Origin: Phycisphaerae bacterium
GTDB lineage: Bacteria; Planctomycetota; Phycisphaerae; UBA1845; PWPN01
Reading direction: 5' to 3'
DNA: 64,000 nucleotides
Assembly (NCBI GenBank): GCA_018003015.1
Contig: JAGNEZ010000008.1
Coordinates: 1 to 64,000 of the forward strand
Shown piece by piece: positions 52,068 through 60,600 of this stretch. Both the position numbers and the translations under genes were made by a program. The notes beneath the pieces are model-generated. The model made no database searches. It was not told where the DNA came from and saw only the letters and a program-made list of their open reading frames with translations. Within the stretch, counting starts at the first letter, position 1. Each line of letters starts with the position of its first letter.

Positions 52068-54278
52068 TCACCCGGCACCGCCTGCCTCACCGGGCGTGCC
52101 GGCCCGCCGACGCCAAACCAGGAAGAAACTGGGGATCAGCACCGGACGCACGAAGAAGGTGTCGATCAGGATACCCACCGCCAGGGCCAAGCCGATCTGA
52201 CGAAGGAGAGAAAGGCCGCCGACCGCCAGGGAGCCGAGCGTGGCCGCCATAATCAGACCGCAGTTGCTGATCACCGAACCGGTGTTGACGATGGCCCGGG
52301 CCGTGGCCTCGCGGACGTCCGCCCGCCGGGCCTCACGCTGGAGGCGCGACACAAGGAAAATGTTGTAGTCCTGCCCGACGGCCACCACGATCACGAACAC
52401 GATCATGCAGACTTTCCAGTCCAGGCCGCTCTCTCCGAACAAGTGGACGAAGCAGGCATCGCAAATCGTCAGCGTCGCGCCGTAAGTCAGCCAGGTCGCG
52501 AAGATCATGAACAAGGTCAGTGGCAGATCCCAGACCACGGCCACGACGATAAGACCGATCACAATCGTTACCAGGCACATGACCCGCACCTGGTCGGCAC
52601 CGGAGATGGTCCGAACGTCGATGATATACGGTGTCAGCCCGGAAAGCGTCACCTCCGCCGCCGACCCACCCGCACCCAGCTCGTGGCCATACGCCAGCGC
52701 AATCCCCTGAACCTCCCCGATCAGGGCCATGGCTTCTCGCGAGAAGGGCCGGTGTTTGATCAGCACTTCGAACCTGAGCAGCGGGCCCTTCGGCGACTGA
52801 TAGTATGGCTTGGCAGCGCGCTTGATCAGGCCGTCCACGACCGCGACCTGCCTGCCCCAGCCACGAGAACCCAGCGGGGCGTCGAGGGAATAGACATCCT
52901 CAACACCGGGGAGACGCATGATCCTGTCGCTGAGTTCACGGCATGTCTTCTCCAGAGCGTCACCTTCCGGCAAGGCTCTCTCGAAGTCTAACACGACCTG
53001 GGTCGAAAACAGCTGGCCGGGCGCAAAGTGCTTCTCCAGCAACCTGAACCCACGTTCGGAAGAAGAACCCAGGGGCAGTTCGGAAAGCGAGTCGTAACGA
53101 AGCTCGATCCACGGAGCCTTCAGTGCGGGAAGGCCTAGAACCAGGACGCCCAGGACGAGGATGGTTCCAGGCGCGCGGCCAACGTATCCGGCCAGGATCG
53201 GCCAGACCGTCCTCTGGCCCAGGCTCGGCGGGGCCTTCATCCCAACGGGCCAGAACAACGCTCTGCCCAGCAGCCGGGCGACGGCAGGAGAGAGAGTCAA
53301 TGCGGCGAGCAGGGCGACGACCAGCACCGGGGCCAGAACCCTGCCCACGTTCTTGGTGGGAATGAGGTCGGAAGCGATCATCATGCTAAGCCCGCAAATC
53401 GTCGTCGCGGCGCTGGCGATAATCGCCGGGCTGGTGCACCGGGTCGCTTCCACGGCGGCGGCGTTGAGGCCCGGCGTCTCCACAACCAGTTCCCGGTATC
53501 CGGCAATCCAGAACAGCGCATAGTCAACGCCCGCGCCGAACAGAAGAACCACCGCGAACAGTCGCTCGATGTCGGTAACCTGCCATCCCCCGTGGACCAG
53601 CAGGCTCAGTAGAACAAACGCCAGAAAGACGCTGGTGCCGATCGAGGCCAGGGGCACAAAAGCCCCTACCGGCGAACGATACACCACGACCAGAATGACC
53701 AGCACGGCGGTGATGGTCACCCACGTGGTGTGATGCATGGCTTTTCGGGTCGCGGCGGCATAATCACGCCCGATCGCGGCGACGCCGGTGAACTCCAGCT
53801 GCAGGCCCGCTGGACACCCCGAAGCCGCCAACGCCTCAATCCTGCGAACCTCGACAGCCGAGGCGTCGCTGATGAAGCCGGTCTTGAGATTGGCCACGAC
53901 CATGCCGACCTGCCTGTCCTCGCTGACCAACCTGAGGTTGAAAAAGGGCATCGCGGGCGAAAGAACCACCCCGCCAGTCGCCTTCCCGATCTCGACGGCC
54001 AATGAACCGAGCCAGGTGAAATCCTCGGACGTCAGGCCGGCTTCACGATGGGCCACGACGATCGCGCTGCTGCGGGCGGCCAGTTCCGGAAACGCTTGGC
54101 GAAGGACCTCCACGGCCTTGTTCTGCGGCGAACCCTCAGGCAGAAACGAACCGAGGTCGCTTGGCGGCAACGGCTCGGTAAACATGGCCCAGCAGACGCC
54201 GGCGGCCAGTACCGCCATCCAGACAAAGACGAGAACCCATGATCTGCGGGCAATCCACTGCCCAAGAAGGTCAACCAT
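52068..54278 (-). CDS. MMPL/RND-family exporter
   Basis: 736-aa membrane transporter with the RND topology: one helix, a large periplasmic loop, a bundle of about five helices, then the same pattern again. Typical segments are LFGAGVDYALFWIAGYRE in the first bundle and VGQDYNIFLVSRLQREAR in the second, carrying the Asp-Tyr pair of the MMPL proton relay. Such proteins export lipids, hopanoids or carotenoid-like compounds; the cargo here is unknown. I start at 54278 (MVDLLGQW); a GTG at 54308 is in frame, and neither has a strong ribosome binding site. It is divergent from the UroD-family gene, with 123 bases between them. Confidence 0.86.
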   Translation of the reverse strand: MVDLLGQWIARRSWVLVFVWMAVLAAGVCWAMFTEPLPPSDLGSFLPEGSPQNKAVEVLRQAFPELAARSSAIVVAHREAGLTSEDFTWLGSLAVEIGKATGGVVLSPAMPFFNLRLVSEDRQVGMVVANLKTGFISDASAVEVRRIEALAASGCPAGLQLEFTGVAAIGRDYAAATRKAMHHTTWVTITAVLVILVVVYRSPVGAFVPLASIGTSVFLAFVLLSLLVHGGWQVTDIERLFAVVLLFGAGVDYALFWIAGYRELVVETPGLNAAAVEATRCTSPAIIASAATTICGLSMMIASDLIPTKNVGRVLAPVLVVALLAALTLSPAVARLLGRALFWPVGMKAPPSLGQRTVWPILAGYVGRAPGTILVLGVLVLGLPALKAPWIELRYDSLSELPLGSSSERGFRLLEKHFAPGQLFSTQVVLDFERALPEGDALEKTCRELSDRIMRLPGVEDVYSLDAPLGSRGWGRQVAVVDGLIKRAAKPYYQSPKGPLLRFEVLIKHRPFSREAMALIGEVQGIALAYGHELGAGGSAAEVTLSGLTPYIIDVRTISGADQVRVMCLVTIVIGLIVVAVVWDLPLTLFMIFATWLTYGATLTICDACFVHLFGESGLDWKVCMIVFVIVVAVGQDYNIFLVSRLQREARRADVREATARAIVNTGSVISNCGLIMAATLGSLAVGGLSLLRQIGLALAVGILIDTFFVRPVLIPSFFLVWRRRAGTPGEAGGAG

Positions 54279-54401
54279 AGGACGACTTTGTAGCCGGTCC
54301 CGGTTCACTCGACAAGAAAAGGAATCACGGGTTGCCCGGCGAGCACCCCTGCGGTAGTCTGCAATCTGGTCCCACCGATATTCACGAGGAGCGAGCTATC
54401 C

Positions 54402-55415
54402 ATGAACGGACGCGATCGCGTTTTGGCAATGATCGAGGCCCGAACGACGGACTCAATCCCTCTGATGCCGATCACCATGATGTTCGCCGCGGACTGGATC
54501 GGAGTCGAGTACGGGCGATACGCAACCGACCACCGCACGCTGGTCGAGGCCCAAATCCGCACCGCTGAAGCATTCGACTTCGACCACGTCTCGTGCATCT
54601 CCGACCCGACCCGCGAGGCGGCGGACTGCGGAGCCAGGATCGAGTTCTTCGCTGATCAGCCACCGGCCATCGTCGAACAGGATGCCCGCCTGGCAAACAA
54701 GGCCGATCTGGTGCGTCTCCACATGCCCGACCCGCTGGGCGGCGGCCGAATGCACGATCGCGTCAAGGCTGCGGCACTGCTCAAGGAGCGCGTGGGCGGG
54801 ACGAAACTGATCGAGGGCTGGATCGAAGGGCCCATCGCAGAGGCCGCCGACCTGCGCGGGCTGAACACGCTGATGCTGGATCTCGTCGATGATCCGGGCT
54901 TCGTGCGCGACCTTTTCGCCTTTGTGGTGGAGATGGAGCTTCAATTCGCCAAGGCCCAGATTGAAGCTGGAGTGGAACTGATCGGCGTCGGCGATGCGGC
55001 CGCGTCCCTGGTCGGTCCGCGACTCTACCAGGACCTGGTCTGGCCATACGAGAAACAACTCGTCGACGGTCTCCATGCCCTGGGAACCCGCGTCCGGCTC
55101 CACATCTGCGGCAAGACGCGACAGATCACCGCCCCCATGGGCACCCTAAGCTGCGAAATCGTCGACCTGGACTCGATGACGCCCCTTTCCGAAGCCAGAA
55201 CGGCGATGGGGCCAAATCAGCTGCTTTTGGGCAATATCAATCCCGTGACCATTCTCCGGAACGGCACCCCAGAGGAGGTGCGGGCCGCGATCGCGGCGTG
55301 CCACCGGGAGGCCGGTCCACGGTACATCGTCGGAGCGGGCTGTGAGGTTCCGCGGGAGACGCCGGATGCCAATCTGCGCGCTCTGTGCGCCTATGCTCGA
55401 GAGCATCGCCCGTAG
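54402..55415 (+). CDS. UroD-family methyltransferase (MtaA/MtbA-like)
   Basis: 337-aa protein of the uroporphyrinogen decarboxylase superfamily. It carries the zinc set of the corrinoid-dependent methyltransferases, His234-x-Cys236 (HICGK) and Cys314 (GAGCEVPRET), which true UroD enzymes lack. Thus it more likely moves a methyl group between a corrinoid protein and another carrier than decarboxylates a porphyrin. No corrinoid-protein gene lies beside it, so the partner and substrate are unknown. GAGGAGCGAGC lies shortly before the ATG. It is divergent from the MMPL gene. Confidence 0.85.
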   Translation: MNGRDRVLAMIEARTTDSIPLMPITMMFAADWIGVEYGRYATDHRTLVEAQIRTAEAFDFDHVSCISDPTREAADCGARIEFFADQPPAIVEQDARLANKADLVRLHMPDPLGGGRMHDRVKAAALLKERVGGTKLIEGWIEGPIAEAADLRGLNTLMLDLVDDPGFVRDLFAFVVEMELQFAKAQIEAGVELIGVGDAAASLVGPRLYQDLVWPYEKQLVDGLHALGTRVRLHICGKTRQITAPMGTLSCEIVDLDSMTPLSEARTAMGPNQLLLGNINPVTILRNGTPEEVRAAIAACHREAGPRYIVGAGCEVPRETPDANLRALCAYAREHRP

Positions 55416-55741
55416 GTGGCCCAAGGCGGCCGATACAATCGGTTATACCCTTGACACGGAGCTGCTCAGAAGTCAACATGAAATAGGCCGCTCGGCGGCA
55501 GCCGCCGCCCGCACGGGCCGGGCGGGATTCGGCCCAGTCGCCGCGGCCGGCAAATCGAGGAAATCGCCGCGAAGGCAGGGAGGAGGAGGTATCCGTCCGC
55601 ATTTGAATCCACCGGTGTCTTTGGTGTAAGATGGTTCGTCGGGGAGTGCCGGCGTGCCGTGGGATAGGGTTCGCGCACGCCACGCGGGCCGAACCGGCTC
55701 GGTAGGGTTTCTATTTGGCCTGTTTTGGCAGGAGGAGAGTC
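55416..55741 (+). other. Gene-free leader of the PEP-CTERM gene
   Basis: About 325 bases between two plus-strand genes. A small hairpin CCGAT-ACA-ATCGG followed by TTAT at 55430-55445 could end the methyltransferase transcript. The later part holds the promoter and leader of the PEP-CTERM gene, with AGGAGGAG just before its start. I see no open frame worth calling. Confidence 0.4.
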
Positions 55742-56389
55742 ATGAGAGGTCTAGCGATTGTCGTGTGCGCTTTGGCTGCGGCCGTACCGGTGCTCGGTGC
55801 GGAACTCGTCGTCAACCCGGGCTTCGAAAGCGGCGATCTGGCGCCGTGGGTCCAGTGGGGACCGGGCTGGGGCGACTCCGGTCCGGTCGCGGTCCAGTCT
55901 GTCACCGTCTACGAGGGTACGTACGCTGCGGAAATCCCGCTGAACGCCAATGGGGGCAGCTACGGCTTCAAGCAGTTGGTGGATGTCCCCGCCAACACTC
56001 CGCTGACGTTCAGCTGCTACGTCAACGCGCCGAATCCCGGCCAGAACTGGGCCGAAGTCCTGCTCTTTCCCGACGCGGTCCTTGACGACACCAACATCGA
56101 CAGCGGCGATCTCTCCAAGCCGTTCATGATCTGGAAACGCGATTCGTGGACCGGCGTGCCCGGTCTGCCGGGCGGCACGTTGCCGACAGTCGATGCCCTC
56201 GGCGATGAAGGCTGGGAGAAGGTCACGGGCACGATCAGCTCCTCGACCGGCACCGTGACGATCGCATTCAAATGGGGTGGCTTTGTGACCAGTAGCATGC
56301 TCGTCGATGGCGTGTCGCTGACACCAGAGCCGGCTTCGCTGCTCATTCTGCTGGCCGGTCTACCTCTGCTGCGTCGCAGCCGCCGCTGA
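55742..56389 (+). CDS. PEP-CTERM sorting-domain protein
   Basis: 215-aa exported protein. A signal peptide (about 1-20) precedes a carbohydrate-binding-like beta-sandwich that opens with ELVVNPGFESGDLAPW and closes with SSMLVDGVSL. The C-terminus is a classic PEP-CTERM signal: TPEPASLLILLAGLPLL, then RRSRR. The exosortase/EpsH enzyme reads this signal and moves the protein to the surface or into exopolysaccharide; no exosortase gene lies in the window. AGGAGGAG lies just before the ATG, and a strong terminator follows, so the gene is monocistronic. Confidence 0.88.
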   Translation: MRGLAIVVCALAAAVPVLGAELVVNPGFESGDLAPWVQWGPGWGDSGPVAVQSVTVYEGTYAAEIPLNANGGSYGFKQLVDVPANTPLTFSCYVNAPNPGQNWAEVLLFPDAVLDDTNIDSGDLSKPFMIWKRDSWTGVPGLPGGTLPTVDALGDEGWEKVTGTISSSTGTVTIAFKWGGFVTSSMLVDGVSLTPEPASLLILLAGLPLLRRSRR

Positions 56390-56486
56390 GACCACAGGCC
56401 GGCATCGTCAACGCCGAATGGGCGGTCTGAAATCAGACGTGCCAGGACATTGAGGCCGGTCAAGCGAGACCGTTCCAGGACACACG

Positions 56487-56524
56487 AAGGCCGTGGGGAC
56501 TCGCCAGCGTCCCCATGGCCTTTT
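56487..56524 (+). terminator. Strong intrinsic terminator of the PEP-CTERM gene
   Basis: A 14-pair stem, AAGGCCGTGGGGAC with GTCCCCATGGCCTT (one G-T pair), around an eight-base loop, running into TTTT. It starts 98 bases after the stop codon of the PEP-CTERM gene and lies just before the end of the opposing gene. Confidence 0.8.
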
Positions 56525-56550
56525 CCTCTGGGCGTCGGAGAATACAGCCC

Positions 56551-57699
56551 CTATCGTTGATAGATGGGCAGGTAGTGATACTTGACTGACAGACTCAGTA
56601 TCGCCATCGAGGTCGCATACACACGGCCAGCGTCCCGCTCCTCACCCTGGCGTGCATCCCAGGATCCCGCGTGCTCGCCGTTGTTCTCCTGGTGGCGAAG
56701 CAGAATCGACTGCACGACCTCCCGGGCATGTTCCGCGTACTTGTCGCCGCGCTGGTACATGCCCTGAGCATAGTAGTAGGTCCCATACAGAAACCACTCG
56801 GTCTCCCACGTCGGCTTGAACTCCATCAGCCAGTCCGCCGAGCCCTTGACCGTCGGATCCTCGTAGAATCCACAGACCTGCAACGACAACAGCCCGGCCG
56901 CACCCATCGCATACTTGTGGTCGCCGCCACCGGGCTGGTAGCCGAAGGAGGCGGGAGCCACCGCCCGGGCATCAGCCCGAGGAGACAGCGCCCGGTAACT
57001 GCGCCGGATGTAGTCCGCCGCCAGGTCAACTGCCTCCTTGGGGACGATAATCCCAGCATTGCGGGCCGATCGCAAGGCCATGACCTGCCAGACGGTCACC
57101 GACAGATCGGAATCGCTGCTGTCCGGCTCATAGCGCCAGCCCCCGCGAAAGCGGGGCTCCTTGCGGACGTTCTGCGAACGGAGAATCAACTCGATCGCGA
57201 GCAGCAGCCGGGCACGAATCTGGCGGTCCTGTTCGCGATCCACGCCCATGCCCAGCATCTCCGCGAGCAGGAGACTGGCGATCCCGTGGCCATACATCCG
57301 CGAGTGATCACCCTCCCCAAAGTACCCGTCCTTGCGCTGACGCCGCTCGTCCAGCACGCATACCAACGCCTTGCGGAGTGCCTGACCCTCCGGAGTCTCA
57401 TCGGTCGGGCTGTGGCCGAGCGAAGCGATCGCCATGGCCGCCAGCGAGGTCAGTGCCGTGCTGTTGCGGCCAATCCCGGCGTTGGGCTTGCGTTTGCGGC
57501 TCTCCTTGTCGATCGAGCCATCCTCCCCCTGCTGGCGAATGAGGTAGGCGACGGCCTTCTCCAGGGCCCGGTCCGTCTCGTCCTTGCGGAACGGATCCAG
57601 TGCCGACCGCGTGGCCGGAGCGTATTCCTCGCCGGGAACGGCCAAGCACAGCCACGCGAGCCATCCGACAGCCAGCCATCGTGCGAGTACCCGGGTCAT
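56551..57699 (-). CDS. Exported prenyltransferase/squalene-oxidase-repeat (alpha/alpha toroid) protein
   Basis: 382-aa exported protein. After a signal peptide (about 1-24), helical repeats of the terpene-cyclase/prenyltransferase type follow: LEKAVAYLIRQQGEDGSI, then MYGHGIASLLLAEM, FRGGWRYEP, SVTVWQVMALRSARNAG and YYAQGMYQRGDKY. The repeats build an alpha/alpha toroid, but the catalytic Asp motif of cyclases is not seen, so it is probably a binding protein rather than an enzyme. Such proteins often accompany DUF4175/BatA-like operons in Planctomycetes. Its ATG overlaps the stop of the DUF4175 gene as ATGA, so the two are translated together. Confidence 0.8.
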   Translation of the reverse strand: MTRVLARWLAVGWLAWLCLAVPGEEYAPATRSALDPFRKDETDRALEKAVAYLIRQQGEDGSIDKESRKRKPNAGIGRNSTALTSLAAMAIASLGHSPTDETPEGQALRKALVCVLDERRQRKDGYFGEGDHSRMYGHGIASLLLAEMLGMGVDREQDRQIRARLLLAIELILRSQNVRKEPRFRGGWRYEPDSSDSDLSVTVWQVMALRSARNAGIIVPKEAVDLAADYIRRSYRALSPRADARAVAPASFGYQPGGGDHKYAMGAAGLLSLQVCGFYEDPTVKGSADWLMEFKPTWETEWFLYGTYYYAQGMYQRGDKYAEHAREVVQSILLRHQENNGEHAGSWDARQGEERDAGRVYATSMAILSLSVKYHYLPIYQR

Positions 57700-60600
57700 T
57701 GGGCGTTATCCTTGGCCTTTTCGGCAATGGTCTGGAAGTAAGTCTCCACCATGTCGCGGTAGTCGTCGGCGACCTTCTCCCGCCGTCCGGCCATCAGATC
57801 CTGGGCCAGCTTCGGCGGCAGCTTGCCCCAGGTTTCACCCGAGGCCGACCTGACCGCCGCGGGCAGCGCGCCGCTCTCCCCGCCAGCCACCGCGTTGAGG
57901 TCAGCACCACTCCTGCTATCCGGGGTGTCCCCCTCACTTCGGGGTGGTCGGCCGACGGTCGTCTGGCCGCTGATCCGCATCTGGCGCATGGCCCGGGCAG
58001 TTGCGGTGGCAGCGTTTCTTGCCAGAGCCGCAGCGTCGGAAGCCGCACGGCGAGTCTGCTCCGCCGTTTGACCGCGGCTATTCGGGGGCGCGGCAAGCGA
58101 CTGATCCAGCTGGGCCATCGCCCGGGCGAGTGATTCCGCGGCGCTCTGCGGCAAAGCAGTCGCGCTTGCCGACCCGGTGCTCTGCGCCGCCTGCTTGCCA
58201 CGCTCGGCCATGGCGTCAAGTTGAGCCAGGTGCGAGTCGATGGCCCTGCGAGCCTCGTGCACGCTTCGGGCGGCCTGGCCGGCACCCTTGGTTCGGAGCG
58301 CCGACGTCGCCGCGGGCAGTTCCTTCCTGGTAATTCCCTCTACGCCTTCGGCCAGGCTGTCCAGAACCTCATGCGCGGTCGCATCGCCGACTCGCTCCTC
58401 GAGTCGGGCAGCTCGTTCCATCGCCGCAGAGGCCGCATTGAGGTCGCGGCCGACCGGATCTTGACTGGCATGCAGGTCACCCGGAGAAGCCACCCGCTGA
58501 GCAGCCTCCTGGGCAATCTGCCGTGCGTCCTGAGCCATCCCCCGCAGGCTTTCAGCGACGACGGAGGCTCCCTCCGCGGATTGTCTCGCACCCTCGGCTT
58601 GAGCCTGATCCCCCTTCCCCGCTCTCTGGGCCTCCTTCGCCGCCCGTCGACCGATCTCGGCAAAGGCCTTGACGCCCTCCGCCGCCCCGGCAAGCTCGGT
58701 GGCAGTAGCCTTGGCCCGCCCAGCCAGATCCTCGATCGACTCGGAGGATACGGCGGCAGCCTTCTCCGAAGCTGCAGCCACACCCTGTTCGGCCTTGTCC
58801 AGACGCTCCTTGGACCCCACTCGACCTTGCTCCGCGTGTCTTCGAACGGCCTTCAGATCCTTGGCGGCGACCTCCTGGCTTCGCCTGCCAATCTGGGCCA
58901 GACGCTCGCTCAAGGCGTTGCGGCGGTTATTCTCCTCGCCAACCGGAGGGGCAAGACGTTCAGCGACCTGCCCCTCCTTGTCCGATGCCTCCACCAGCTC
59001 GGCGCGAGCCTCCTCCAGCGATTCCCTTGCGACTGCGGCCAAGGCCCTGCGCATCTCGTCGCTGCGACCCAGTTCCCGAGCCATAGCCGCCATCTGGTCG
59101 CCAGGCTCCATCTGGGCCAGGACGGCCACCCGCTCGGTGGCGGCAAACTGGGAATCGAGCGATTCCTGTAAACCGAGTCCCCGTTCCGCCCGGCGCAGGG
59201 CCGCTCGAGAAGCGGCCACGTCACCACCCGACTCCAGAGCCTGCTGGTGCTCACCGAGCTGCCGAAGGACATTCGCCAGATTGCCCTCCCGATCGGCGGC
59301 CGACGCAAGGTTGCTGACTTGCTGCTCGCGTTCCGCGGGCTCGGCGACCTGCTCAAACGCCCGATCCGCCTCATCACGCGGCTGTTCCAACATCGCTACC
59401 GCGTCATCGTCATCCCGCGCCCGCTCGCGACCCTCTGCTTTGCTGGCGTCCTGGAGATTCGCGTCCCGCCGCAAGGCATTCTCAAGGTCGCGCACACCCT
59501 CGCTCACCTTGGTCTGGCTGGCCTGCAGGCCGGCCAATTCGCGAGACGCCTCCTGCGGGCTCTTGCTCTCCAGACCCGCCGCAGTGTCGAGCGCCACCTG
59601 CCGCACCCGCTCAGCCTGGTCTGCCAGGCCGGCCATCATCTCACCCAGCGACGGAGCGTGAGCGGCAATCACTTGGCGAGCCTGCGCCAACCGTTCCTGG
59701 ATCGAGTCCTTCGTCTCGGCTGCCTCTCGAGCCACTCGATCCAGCTTGTCCGTCACCCGAACCACCGGCTCGGCCGTTCGCCGGCGCTGATGCATCTGCT
59801 CGCGGCTCTCTCGCCATGAAGCGCTATCCCGATTCCTGTACAACCGCTCCCGAGGCCAGCCGCGGATGCCCGCCGACTCCAGCCGGTCGGCAACCCCAAA
59901 CACGTGGTTCGCAAAATCGCTGTTCTCGGGCTGCTTCGTGTGCGCCGTCGGCGACGATGACTCCCATCGTTCGTGATTCCGCACCTCATCCAGAGCCGCG
60001 GCCAGCTCGGCAACACCATGGCCCGCGTCGAGCGTCTTGAACGCCCCGTTCACGGCGGCAAGAGACTTGTGAGCCAGGTCGTCCTCAATGGGGCGGGTCC
60101 GGATCGCCTTCAGGGCCCGATGCACGAGGTCCAGGTCAGACACGAAGGCCGGGTCGTGGTCCGGGCGGGCTTCCTCCAGCTTGGCCCGATCTGAGTAGAG
60201 CTCCAACACGGTTCTCCACAACCGGTCCCGGACCGCCTCGAGTTCCTTGAGCCGCTTGATGTCGTCTGGCATGTCTCCCGGCTTGTCGCCCTGTGCCTGA
60301 CGCCTGGTGATGTTGCGGCTCTGCTCAGCCGCTTCACGCGTCCGCTCGGTCAGTTCATTGAGGAGCGGTTCCATGACGGGGAGCTTGCTCTCGAGTCGTC
60401 GACGCTGGCCGTCCGCCTGTCCGGCCTCATCAGCGATGTACCCGCCCCAGTCGGTCCGAGCTTCGGCCAGCTGTCTGAGGACCCCACCGGACTCGGGCTT
60501 CGTCTTTGCCTCCTGCGATTCCACGAGTCGTTTGGCCAGCCCCTCACGAGTGGTACGCAGGCGTATCGCCAGCCGGCGACTGATCTCGGCGGGGCGACCA

